From Methanosarcinaceae archaeon UBA470 (GTDB lineage Archaea > Halobacteriota > Methanosarcinia > Methanosarcinales > Methanosarcinaceae), in NCBI GenBank assembly GCA_002508425.1, contig DAKU01000153.1, positions 1 to 43,015 on the forward strand: DNA of 43,015 nt. Direction: 5' to 3'. Positions 32,303 through 39,864 of this stretch are shown in pieces (the first letter of the stretch is position 1; each line of letters begins with the position of its first letter). The notes under the pieces are model-generated. The model was given only the letters and a program-made list of their open reading frames with translations, was not told where the DNA came from and ran no database searches. The translations under genes and the position numbers were made by a program.

Positions 32303-33763
32303 ATGTCTGAAGATAACGATATTTCAGTTAACCTCAATAAAATCAATGATAATACGTGGGAGGTGCCTCGTGGATATAAGCCGGGCATGCGCGTTCCGGG
32401 GCGCCTGTTTTTGTCTTCTCCGCTTCTTAAACTGCTGGAACAGGGCACGCTGGATCAGGTAGCCAATGTAGCTGCATTGCCAGGCATACAAAAATATTCC
32501 ATGGCCATGCCGGATGCACATCTTGGTTATGGTTTCCCCATAGGCGGTGTTGCAGCTTTCGATATGGAAGAGGGTGTTATCAGCCCTGGGGGTGTGGGTT
32601 TTGATATCAACTGTGGTGTGAGGCTTATCCGGTCCAACCTGCAAGAAAACGATGTGAGGCCGGGAATAAAGGACCTACTGGAAAAATTATTCCATGCAGT
32701 GCCCTCTGGTGTTGGTTCTAAAAGTCGCCTGCGAGTAAATGATGATCAGTTAAATGATATTTTTATACACGGTTCACGCTGGGCTGTAGAAAATGGCTAC
32801 GGTTTGCCCAAAGATGTGGAAAGATGCGAAAGTCAGGGTATGATGGGGGGAGCTCTGGTCAATCAAGTAAGCACAAAGGCACGTCAAAGAGGCAGGCCTC
32901 AGCTGGGTACTCTTGGCAGCGGTAATCATTTTTTGGAGATCCAGTATGTAGATGAGATATACGACACAAAAGCTGCTGAAGCCTTTGGTCTTGAAAAAGG
33001 GCAGATCACATTCATGATACACTGTGGATCAAGGGGTGCAGGTCATCAGATATGTACTGATCATCTGCGAACTCTTACTCAGGCAGCACAAAAATATAAA
33101 ATAGACCTCCCTGACAAGCAGCTTGCATGCGCACCTACGGATTCTTCTGAGGCTCAAAATTATTTCGGAGCCATGGTATGTGCAGCCAACTATGCCTGGG
33201 CTAATAGACAGGTCATTATGCACTGGGCAAGAGAAGTATTCCAAGATTTCCTCCATAAGGATCTGGATGAACTGGGCATGGATCTCGTGTACGATGTGGC
33301 ACACAATGTGGCAAAACTTGAGGAGCACAAAATAGACGGTAAAAAGCAGGAGGTCTATGTGCACAGGAAAGGTGCCACGCGTGCTTTTCCTCCAGGGCAT
33401 TCCGATATTCCTATTGCATATAAAAAAGTAGGTCAACCAGTTCTTATTCCAGGAAGTATGGGTACTGCTTCATACGTACTGCACGGAACACATGATGCAA
33501 TGGATATCAGTTTTGGTAGTGCATGCCATGGCGCTGGCAGGGTTATGAGCAGAGCTCATGCCAAGCATGAGTTCAGAGGAGAGCAGATACAGAAGGAGCT
33601 CAGTGATTTGGGTATCTCTGTTCGTGCCACTCAACCAGCACTAATAGCCGAAGAGGCCCCGGAAGTCTATAAGTCCAGCAGTGATGTGGTGGATGTTGTT
33701 CATAACCTGGGTATAGCAAGAAAAGTGGCACGCTTAATGCCAATTGGAGTTGTAAAAGGTTGA
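32303..33763 (+). CDS. rtcB: RNA-splicing ligase RtcB
   Basis: RtcB joins tRNA halves after intron removal, linking 2',3'-cyclic phosphate or 3'-phosphate to 5'-OH with GTP and Mn2+. The 486-residue protein holds MPDAHLGYGFPIGGVAA, GGVGFDINCGVRL with the metal-binding Cys, LGSGNHFLEIQ, HCGSRGAGHQI, PGSMGTASYVLHG and the guanylylated His in SACHGAGRVMSR. There is no intein, unlike several archaeal RtcBs. ATG 32303 is chosen because KINDNTWEVPRG is the usual opening; an in-frame ATG at 32258 would add 15 residues. Confidence 0.95.
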   Translation: MSEDNDISVNLNKINDNTWEVPRGYKPGMRVPGRLFLSSPLLKLLEQGTLDQVANVAALPGIQKYSMAMPDAHLGYGFPIGGVAAFDMEEGVISPGGVGFDINCGVRLIRSNLQENDVRPGIKDLLEKLFHAVPSGVGSKSRLRVNDDQLNDIFIHGSRWAVENGYGLPKDVERCESQGMMGGALVNQVSTKARQRGRPQLGTLGSGNHFLEIQYVDEIYDTKAAEAFGLEKGQITFMIHCGSRGAGHQICTDHLRTLTQAAQKYKIDLPDKQLACAPTDSSEAQNYFGAMVCAANYAWANRQVIMHWAREVFQDFLHKDLDELGMDLVYDVAHNVAKLEEHKIDGKKQEVYVHRKGATRAFPPGHSDIPIAYKKVGQPVLIPGSMGTASYVLHGTHDAMDISFGSACHGAGRVMSRAHAKHEFRGEQIQKELSDLGISVRATQPALIAEEAPEVYKSSSDVVDVVHNLGIARKVARLMPIGVVKG

Positions 33764-33791
33764 GCCCAGTCTCAACCCGATATTGATCGGG
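33758..33791 (+). terminator. Two overlapping hairpins after rtcB
   Basis: GGTTGAG-CCCAGT-CTCAACC (33758-33777) contains the rtcB stop. CCCGAT-ATTG-ATCGGG (33776-33791) follows, sharing two bases. No long T run follows, so this may be a processing or attenuator structure instead of a terminator. Confidence 0.35.
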
Positions 33792-33797
33792 TCCCCT

Positions 33798-33806
33798 AAA
33801 TATTTG
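33798..33806 (+). promoter_or_regulatory. Candidate TATA box of the putative small RNA
   Basis: AAATATTTG preceded by CCCCT lies about 25 bases before the closing stem that begins at 33829, the normal archaeal TATA-to-start distance. Confidence 0.35.
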
Positions 33807-33828
33807 TAATATTTATCACAAGAAAAAA

Positions 33829-33926
33829 GAGGAAACGGGTGTATTGTTTGAGGGGATGAATGGTTTGCTTGGTTACAGTTACGTTTTTCGGGTTATACAG
33901 CTTACAAGCATTTTTCCCGTTTCCTC
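33829..33926 (+). ncRNA. Candidate structured small RNA
   Basis: A perfect 11-bp inverted repeat, GAGGAAACGGG (33829-33839) and CCCGTTTCCTC (33916-33926), encloses 76 bases. Inside, TGCTTG and CAAGCA form a further 6-bp stem. The region is not coding in any plausible way. A TATA box stands at the right distance before it, and a separate TATA (near 33946) serves the next gene. I do not recognise the family, and strand and expression are unproven. Confidence 0.4.
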
Positions 33927-34017
33927 AAGTACTAATAAGCCATTATTATATTTAAATCTGTTTGATGCTAATTATATATTACAATTGATAAAACAATTTT
34001 CACCCATCTAGTTTAAA

Positions 34018-34533
34018 ATGACCGCTATACATTTAAAAGGTACCTATAATTTAGCTGCTATGCAAGATACAGACAAGAATCTAAAAAAGGTTAGGAACAT
34101 AGCCGATTACCAGTTTGGAAAAGATTGTGGAAAAGTTCTTTTTCCAGAAGGTGTGACTTTTCTGCTGTCCAGGACCAACCGTGTCAGGCAAATTATGAAT
34201 AATGGACAGCGCATTGCTACTGTTAGGGCAAAGGATGGTATGCTCACTCTAAGCATTGACGGAGCTATGGTGGTGCACAATGTCCTGCCTGTTCCTTCTT
34301 ATAGAGTTGTAGTCTGTGATGATGCCGTTCCCTTTGTCTCAAAAGGCAAGACTGTTTTCGCAAAACATATTGTCAGTTTGGACAATAAACTTCGAGCAGG
34401 TGAAGAAGTTCTTGTTGTTGATGCCTCTGACAAGCTTCTTGCCACGGGCCAACTTTTGCTTTCCCCCGATGAAGCATTGTCTATAGGGAGAGGACCGGCT
34501 GTTGATGTGCGCAATGGCATTGATCAAGAGTAA
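34018..34533 (+). CDS. PUA-domain protein related to the C-terminus of archaeosine tRNA-guanine transglycosylase
   Basis: This 171-residue RNA-binding protein begins with a domain VRNIADYQFGKDCGKVLFPEG, close to the C2/C3 domains of ArcTGT. A PUA domain follows (about 85-165, VPSYRVVVCDDAVPFVSKGKTVFAKHIVSLDNKLRAGEEV in outline). The catalytic TIM barrel of the transglycosylase is absent. It may assist tRNA or rRNA modification, either as a split part of TgtA or as a stand-alone factor. The target RNA is unknown. A TATA-like TTATATTTAA at about 33946-33956 probably drives it. Confidence 0.75.
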   Translation: MTAIHLKGTYNLAAMQDTDKNLKKVRNIADYQFGKDCGKVLFPEGVTFLLSRTNRVRQIMNNGQRIATVRAKDGMLTLSIDGAMVVHNVLPVPSYRVVVCDDAVPFVSKGKTVFAKHIVSLDNKLRAGEEVLVVDASDKLLATGQLLLSPDEALSIGRGPAVDVRNGIDQE

Positions 34534-34655
34534 GACAGACAGGATAATTAATAATATATCCATGCCAATTTATACCATGTGTTCCATAACCGGAGCTACA
34601 ATTCATCATTCCCGGAAGTGAGATCATAGCCGAAGAACCCCTCCTTAAGACTTTT

Positions 34656-35507
34656 GTGGTCCCTAACAATACAAAGATGGAAGAGCACACTATTGTCGTG
34701 GAAGGTGACGTGATAGTAGGCAACCATTCATACATCAAATATGGTATTCATACCAACTCTGCCATTTTGGGTGAACGTGTGGAGCTTGCTGGCGATCTTA
34801 TATGTAAGTCTGATGTACGTATTGATATCTGGTCCCGGATAGGTGGTAATGTCAAAACAGATACAGATGCTTATCTGGGAGAGTTTGTGAACATTGATGG
34901 CAAACTCATTGTCAAAGGAGATTTGGATATAGGTAACGACGTAAAGATCAACGGGGGTTTCGAGGCAAAGGGTTGGATAGTCATACGTAATCCTGTACCG
35001 GTTATCGTGTATCTATTCCTTTATATAAGTGAGCTTCTGCGGCTTGGCAAGGATGAAGAAGTGGAAAAGGCCATGAATGATCTGTTTGAGGATAATGTGG
35101 GGGCTATGGGCTCTGCTGCTATGATAATTCCTAACGGTTCGAGTATTTCTATCGATTCCATACGCGTACCTTCTCACGCCGTGATTGGAAACGGTTGCAG
35201 GCTTGTAGGAAATATCCGTTCCACTTCTTTGGAGATGGGTGATGGCAATACTCTCTATGGAAGTATAAGGACCATAGATGATGTAACTCTGGGAAAGGAT
35301 AATTCCATTCATGGGAATATTGTTTCCAGAGGTATGGTCCAGATATCTGAAGGCTCTCATGTGCTGGGCGAGATCAATGCACGCACTGTACGGATACATG
35401 AGTCAGCAAGAGTGGACGGTGTAATGAGAGCTTCTGAAGGTGTTGTTTTTGAAAGGGAAGAACAGGATGAATTAAGTGACAAACAACTAATGCATCTTGA
35501 TGTTTAG
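34656..35507 (+). CDS. Bactofilin/hexapeptide-repeat-like polymer-forming protein
   Basis: This 283-residue protein is made of beta-helix-like turns (VEGDVIVGNHSYIKYG, LICKSDVRIDIWSRIGG, ITVKGDLDIG-type repeats) interrupted by a helical insertion (about 112-150, VIVYLFLYISELLRLGKDEEVEKAMNDL). It resembles the archaeal polymer-forming cytoskeletal family and may form filaments or a scaffold. A catalytic acyltransferase is less likely because no acetyl-CoA loop is evident. The start is uncertain: GTG 34656 is given, but the frame stays open to a stop at 34587, and neither GTG 34656 nor ATG 34677 has a Shine-Dalgarno site. Confidence 0.75.
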   Translation: MVPNNTKMEEHTIVVEGDVIVGNHSYIKYGIHTNSAILGERVELAGDLICKSDVRIDIWSRIGGNVKTDTDAYLGEFVNIDGKLIVKGDLDIGNDVKINGGFEAKGWIVIRNPVPVIVYLFLYISELLRLGKDEEVEKAMNDLFEDNVGAMGSAAMIIPNGSSISIDSIRVPSHAVIGNGCRLVGNIRSTSLEMGDGNTLYGSIRTIDDVTLGKDNSIHGNIVSRGMVQISEGSHVLGEINARTVRIHESARVDGVMRASEGVVFEREEQDELSDKQLMHLDV

Positions 35508-35574
35508 ATCATGTTCAAATTTCATGTGCTATCTCAGATAGCAAGTATAATTATGTAAAATAGGGTGCCGTCAT

Positions 35575-35904
35575 ATGAACACAAGTTTCCTAATTGCTCT
35601 GGATGTTCTGATGAGGGGTCTCACGGTAGTCGTTGCACTACTGGTCTGTTATGAATTGAACAATTATAGTGCAGATGTTGTGCGCTCCCGTCTTTTCATA
35701 TCCTATAACAAGCTTAAGTTAAGTTTCTACTTTCTATCTCTAAGCTTATTGTTCTTTTTCTTTGAACCTTTGCTATCACCATTTCCTGCATCGGTAGAAA
35801 CTAGCTACAGATATAGTTTTGCAATGTTCTTTTTCCAGGTATCTCTTGCATTCCTGCTGCACAATATCTATATTGCATTGAAACCGCCACATAAGATTCT
35901 TTAA
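35575..35904 (+). CDS. Small membrane protein of unknown function
   Basis: This 109-residue protein has three hydrophobic helices (about 5-25, 46-66 and 82-102) separated by short polar loops (NNYSADVVRSRLF, SPFPASVETSYRY). The ATG follows GGGTG at about 7 bases. I recognise no family. It sits between the hexapeptide-repeat gene and argD, on the same strand as both, with spacers that suggest its own transcript. Confidence 0.6.
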   Translation: MNTSFLIALDVLMRGLTVVVALLVCYELNNYSADVVRSRLFISYNKLKLSFYFLSLSLLFFFFEPLLSPFPASVETSYRYSFAMFFFQVSLAFLLHNIYIALKPPHKIL

Positions 35905-35917
35905 GCATCGTCAAGTC

Positions 35918-35927
35918 TTTATATATT
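35918..35927 (+). promoter_or_regulatory. TATA box of the argD-hisC operon
   Basis: TTTATATATT lies 43-52 bases before the argD start and predicts a leader of about 24 bases that includes the AAGGTG site. Confidence 0.5.
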
Positions 35928-35969
35928 CCAACAATACTTCACTGCCTGTAATTAACAAAGGTGTGTTCC

Positions 35970-37127
35970 ATGTCTTCCATAAATTACGAAAGCATCGCAC
36001 AGAAGGATGCAGCACATGTCATGCAAACATATGGGCGTCAGCCGATTGCCCTCGCCAGTGGAAAAGGTGCAGTTGTCCGTGATATCTACGGCGTGGAGTA
36101 CATAGACTGCGTAGCAGGCATAGCGGTCAATAATGTAGGGCACTGTCATCCAAGGGTAGTAGAGGCTATAAAATCTCAGGCAGAGAAACTCATACATGTC
36201 TCAAATCTTTATTATACCGAAGTTCAGGCTAATCTTGCCGAAGAATTGGTAAAATTAACAGGTATGGAACGTGCTTTTTTCTGCAATTCAGGTGCTGAAG
36301 CAGTGGAAGCTGCAATGAAACTGGCTCGTGTCACCACGGGAAAAACAGAGTTCATAGCAGCAGAAAGGTCTTTCCATGGTCGTACCATGGGTTCTCTTTC
36401 AGTCACTTACAAAGAGGTATATAGGGCCCCTTTCAGGCCTCTGGTACAGGAAGAGATCTTCGTACCCTACGATGATGCCAATGCAATGGCAGATGCTATC
36501 ACTGAAAAAACTGCTGCTATTATCATTGAACCCATTCAGGGAGAGGGCGGCGTTCACGTGCCTTCTGAAGGTTATCTCCAGGAAGTGCGCCGCATATGTG
36601 ATGAGCATGGCATACTGCTTATCTTTGATGAGGTACAGACAGGTTTTGGCAGGACCGGTAAGTGGTTCTGTAAGGACCATTTTGGTATCCAGCCCGATAT
36701 AATGTGTATGGCAAAAGCCATGGGTGGAGGTTTCCCTATGGGTGGGATTGTTGCCAAAAAAGGTATAGCATTTAGCAGGGGTCAGCATGCCTCTACTTTT
36801 GGTGGCAATCCTCTTGCATGTGCTGCTGCCCTTGGTTCTATCGCAGCAATCAAAGAAGACAGGCTCCTGGAGAATGCCACTGAGCTTGGAAAATATTTCA
36901 TGGACAAGTTAAGGAAAGCAGATATTCGAGGCTTCAAAGAGGTTCGTGGTCGTGGTCTTATGATCGGTTTGGAACTGGATCGCAACTGCACTGAAATAGT
37001 AGACTATGGCAGGAAGAATGGGGTGCTGCTTAACAGTACTTCTGAATCTGTGATACGCTTCGCTCCACCTCTTGTGATCACTAAGGACCAGATAAATAGG
37101 GTGGTAGAAGTAATTGAGCAGGCTTGA
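35970..37127 (+). CDS. argD: Acetylornithine aminotransferase
   Basis: This PLP-dependent class III aminotransferase converts N-acetylglutamate semialdehyde to N-acetylornithine in arginine synthesis. In its 385 residues are CNSGAEAVEAAMKLAR, FHGRTMGSLS, IIEPIQGEGGV, IFDEVQTGFGRTGKWF and the PLP lysine in MCMAKAMGGGFP (about residue 242). AAGGTG six bases before ATG 35970 supports this start over the GTG at 35961. The related GabT/LysJ activities cannot be excluded, but similarity is strongest to ArgD. The 3' end overlaps hisC by 14 bases. Confidence 0.92.
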   Translation: MSSINYESIAQKDAAHVMQTYGRQPIALASGKGAVVRDIYGVEYIDCVAGIAVNNVGHCHPRVVEAIKSQAEKLIHVSNLYYTEVQANLAEELVKLTGMERAFFCNSGAEAVEAAMKLARVTTGKTEFIAAERSFHGRTMGSLSVTYKEVYRAPFRPLVQEEIFVPYDDANAMADAITEKTAAIIIEPIQGEGGVHVPSEGYLQEVRRICDEHGILLIFDEVQTGFGRTGKWFCKDHFGIQPDIMCMAKAMGGGFPMGGIVAKKGIAFSRGQHASTFGGNPLACAAALGSIAAIKEDRLLENATELGKYFMDKLRKADIRGFKEVRGRGLMIGLELDRNCTEIVDYGRKNGVLLNSTSESVIRFAPPLVITKDQINRVVEVIEQA

Positions 37128-38196
37128 ACTAATTGATGAGGATATACGCAATATTCCAGAATACGTGCCAGGGAAGTCCATAGAGGAAACAGCAAAAAAA
37201 TATGGCCTTGATCCAGCCTCCATCATAAAATTGGGTTCCAATGAGAACCCATTGGGGCCTTCTCAAAAAGCAGTTCAGGCTATTTTGGAATATGCCAGTA
37301 AGGTCCATCTCTATCCTTCAGCGGATGCAGGTGAACTTGTAGATGCTTTGAGCATGTACCTGAATATTCCTTCTTCCAATATATGTGCCACTGGACCGGG
37401 GATGGACGGTCTGCTGGATAACCTGATGCGTCTTATCATTCAGGAAGGCGACGAGGTAATTATTCCAATACCTACTTTCTCTTACTATGAGATAGCTGCC
37501 CGTGCAAATGGAGCTTCCGTTGTGTATGTAGATAGGAAAGAAGATTTCATTGTTGACATTGGAGCTATTCAAAAAGCAGTGTCTCCACGCACTAAAGTTA
37601 TTTTCCTATGTTCTCCAAATAATCCATCGGGTGACGTGGTGCCAGAGTCGGATATAAGGACGCTTCTGGAATCCTTCCGGGGATTGGTGTTTGTTGATGA
37701 AGCATATGTAGAATTTGCCGAGCACAGTATCACAAATCTTGTGATGGAATATGACAACCTGATTGTGGGCAGGACTTTCTCTAAGATATTTGGACTTGCA
37801 GGCTTACGCTTGGGTTATGGAATCATGCCTGCCTGGCTTAAGAAAGAATATATGAAGATCGCAACCCCATTTAATGTAAGTCTTCCAGCAATTAAGGCCG
37901 GTGTAGCTGCAATTTCTGACAAGGCGCATATTGACAAGAGCATTGCAATGGTCAAAGAAGGACGCAAATACCTGAAAGAAGAAATACCATTCAAGGTATA
38001 TTATTCCATGGCCAATTTCGTCCTTGTGGACATATCTCCTCTCAATGCCAGTGAAGTATGTGAAAAGCTTCTTAAAAAAGGCATTATTGTCCGGGATTGC
38101 CGTTCTTTCAAAGGTGCAGGTAACTCTCTTATCAGGGTCACCGTTGGGACAAAAGAGCAAAATATGCGTGTCGTAAACGCATTCAGATCAGTATAA
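37114..38196 (+). CDS. hisC: Histidinol-phosphate aminotransferase
   Basis: This class I/II PLP aminotransferase of histidine synthesis has 360 residues. Visible are KLGSNENPLGPS, the cofactor contacts in TGPGMDG and SPNNPSGD, DEAYVEFA, and the PLP lysine in GRTFSKIFGLAGLRLGYG (about residue 226). The start is a TTG at 37114 inside the end of argD. Clustering of argD with hisC means two aminotransferases of amino-acid synthesis share one transcript. A hairpin follows the stop. Confidence 0.92.
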   Translation: MSRLELIDEDIRNIPEYVPGKSIEETAKKYGLDPASIIKLGSNENPLGPSQKAVQAILEYASKVHLYPSADAGELVDALSMYLNIPSSNICATGPGMDGLLDNLMRLIIQEGDEVIIPIPTFSYYEIAARANGASVVYVDRKEDFIVDIGAIQKAVSPRTKVIFLCSPNNPSGDVVPESDIRTLLESFRGLVFVDEAYVEFAEHSITNLVMEYDNLIVGRTFSKIFGLAGLRLGYGIMPAWLKKEYMKIATPFNVSLPAIKAGVAAISDKAHIDKSIAMVKEGRKYLKEEIPFKVYYSMANFVLVDISPLNASEVCEKLLKKGIIVRDCRSFKGAGNSLIRVTVGTKEQNMRVVNAFRSV

Positions 38197-38220
38197 AATA
38201 TCCATTACTATTGGATATTT
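38196..38220. terminator. Shared terminator between hisC and mptD
   Basis: A 9-bp hairpin AAATATCCA-TTACTAT-TGGATATTT lies between the two convergent genes and covers the mptD stop codon. Its A/T-rich flanks could work in both directions. Confidence 0.5.
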
Positions 38221-38576
38221 GATATTTCTTCTATTTTCATTAAAGGATAATCCAGTTCTCTATTGAATTTGAGAGAAGCGTTTACTATTACATTTTCGTA
38301 CTTCATGGTCAGATTGACATCCAGCATACGTCCTTCCAGTTCGCAGTATCCAAATTCACTATTTAGTTTGGAACGTATCATTCCTCTATCGATGCTAACC
38401 GTTATGCTCTTTACGTATGGCTGCACAGATATGCTCTCTGCTATTGCCTTTTCCAAACTATCTACTGTTTTCAGGTTCACGGGTGAACCACTGAACTGGT
38501 GGTATAATGCTCCAAGCTTGATTCCAGCTTCAAATAGTGCATTGTCTCTTTCAGTTATGCTGTTTGTTTTGCTCAT
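38208..38576 (-). CDS. mptD: Archaeal dihydroneopterin aldolase MptD
   Basis: MptD (DUF381) cleaves 7,8-dihydroneopterin to 6-hydroxymethyl-7,8-dihydropterin on the way to methanopterin. The 122-residue protein matches the family in length and in sequences such as ERDNALFEAGIKLGALYHQFSG (about 9-30), TVDSLEKAIAESI and the last strands. It overlaps the end of pssA by 26 bases and is last in the artA-asd-pssA-mptD run. There is no functional link to lipid synthesis that I know of. Confidence 0.88.
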   Translation of the reverse strand: MSKTNSITERDNALFEAGIKLGALYHQFSGSPVNLKTVDSLEKAIAESISVQPYVKSITVSIDRGMIRSKLNSEFGYCELEGRMLDVNLTMKYENVIVNASLKFNRELDYPLMKIEEISNIQ

Positions 38577-39240
38577 GGATCTTTTCCCTGTTCTTTATGT
38601 ATATTGGAGAAATGATGTACAGCATCATTATCAACAGTAAAGGTAATGTAAATGTGCTTCTGTGTGTTGTATGCAGGAAATAACTCAATATGGGGATAGC
38701 GAAGATAACTGTTAATGGAAGCGTCTTCTCTTTGCCTCTTATTTTCATGTAAGGCACACTGCTTACCATCAGAAATCCTAGTACTATGCTTCCAAATTCC
38801 ATAACAATTGGTTGCAGTTGTCCGTTACTCACTAATATGATTGCAGCCACTGTTATCCCGGCTGCTGTAATTGGTAAGCCGCTAAAGAAATTGTTATTGT
38901 ATTTGGATGTGCTAAATCTTGCAAGCCTAAGGATGCCACAGACCAGATAAAAGCAGACTGCTAGGAGTGTAAAGTATTTGTTTCCCATGTTTACAGCTAT
39001 AATTATTGCCGGTGCCACTCCAAAAGAAATGACATCTGCAAGTGAATCTAGTGCTCCTCCTATTTCACTTCCTCCTGTATATCTGGCCAAACTTCCATCA
39101 AGGCCATCAGCAATTGCAGCAATAAGGATTAATATACAAGACAATTGAAGCATTCCATTTTGTGTTGCAACGATCGCTCCAAAGCCACACAATGCATTGA
39201 GCAGAGTGATAAGATCTGGCAATTTTAGAGTATTAAATAT
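38551..39240 (-). CDS. pssA: Archaetidylserine synthase (CDP-alcohol phosphatidyltransferase), likely ATA start
   Basis: PssA joins CDP-archaeol and serine to archaetidylserine. The 229-residue membrane enzyme contains the motif from DGLDGSLARY to GALDSLAD and about six helices. A TTG at 39222 is the first standard start, giving PDLITLLNALCGFG. The frame before it reads FNTLKL, completing the usual LxLPDLITLLN opening, and is open back to the asd stop (TGA 39247-39249). AAAGGAG (39256-39250) lies 9 bases before an ATA at 39240, which I take as the start; TTG 39222 is the alternative. The gene follows asd directly. Confidence 0.88.
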   Translation of the reverse strand: MFNTLKLPDLITLLNALCGFGAIVATQNGMLQLSCILILIAAIADGLDGSLARYTGGSEIGGALDSLADVISFGVAPAIIIAVNMGNKYFTLLAVCFYLVCGILRLARFSTSKYNNNFFSGLPITAAGITVAAIILVSNGQLQPIVMEFGSIVLGFLMVSSVPYMKIRGKEKTLPLTVIFAIPILSYFLHTTHRSTFTLPLLLIMMLYIISPIYIKNREKIHEQNKQHN

Positions 39241-39246
39241 GCCTAC

Positions 39247-39864
39247 TCACTCCTTTGGTTTTATTCTGGCTATAGCGGTCCGGCCAGCATATACCTTGTC
39301 GCCTCTTTTGCACTCTATTATGAAGTTTTCAGGAACTGTCACGTCTACTCTGGACCCAAATCGGATCATTCCGATGCGCTGTCCCTTTTCCATCACATCC
39401 CCTTCCTTCACATAAGGCACTATCCTTCTGGTAACGGTGCCTGCTATCTGAACCACTTCTACTTTTCCGTGTTCCGTATCTATGAATATATGCTGCCTCT
39501 CGTTCCTATGTGAGTCCTTACAAAAAGCAGGTATATAACCACCTTTTCTGTATTCAATGGCAGTGACCTTTCCCTTCAAGGGTGCTCTATTCACGTGAAC
39601 ATTCTGGAAATTCATAAAGATACATAGTTTCCTGCCCCTTATATCTACTATTCTGCCATCAGCAGGTGATATCATGCACTCGTCCCCTTCCGTGAAATAA
39701 CGTTCAGGGTCCCTGAAGAATACAAAAAAGAATAGAATAGCCACTATTCCTATAAACAGTCCTACTTTTGCATATATAGATCCTGTAATGTAGGCTGCCA
39801 CTGCAAAACAAATTGTAATAACAGAAGTAGTTAATATCCAAGGAATTGAACCTTTTGCAAGCAT
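39247..39864 (-). CDS. asd: Archaetidylserine decarboxylase proenzyme
   Basis: This PSD-A-type decarboxylase makes archaetidylethanolamine. In the 205 residues are one or two N-terminal membrane helices (10-50), FFRDPERYF, ISPADGRIVD, FMNFQNVHVNRAPLKG, GGYIPAFCKDSHRNER and the self-cleavage site RFGSRVDV. There the chain splits between G170 and S171 and Ser becomes the pyruvoyl group. It starts right after the artA stop (TAA-ATG) and its 3' end carries the AAAGGAG used by pssA. Confidence 0.92.
   Translation of the reverse strand: MLAKGSIPWILTTSVITICFAVAAYITGSIYAKVGLFIGIVAILFFFVFFRDPERYFTEGDECMISPADGRIVDIRGRKLCIFMNFQNVHVNRAPLKGKVTAIEYRKGGYIPAFCKDSHRNERQHIFIDTEHGKVEVVQIAGTVTRRIVPYVKEGDVMEKGQRIGMIRFGSRVDVTVPENFIIECKRGDKVYAGRTAIARIKPKE
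39250..39255 (-). promoter_or_regulatory. Shine-Dalgarno site pointing to an ATA start of pssA
   Basis: AAGGAG on the minus strand, formed by the last codons of asd, 9 bases before the in-frame ATA at 39240. It is 27 bases before the TTG at 39222. Confidence 0.5.

Noticed and set aside
32303..33763. Possible intein in rtcB
   Set aside because: All RtcB motifs are contiguous and total length is normal.
34299..35399. Long minus-strand frames opposite the PUA and hexapeptide-repeat genes
   Set aside because: Shadows of codon usage in the real plus-strand genes; no SD or family.
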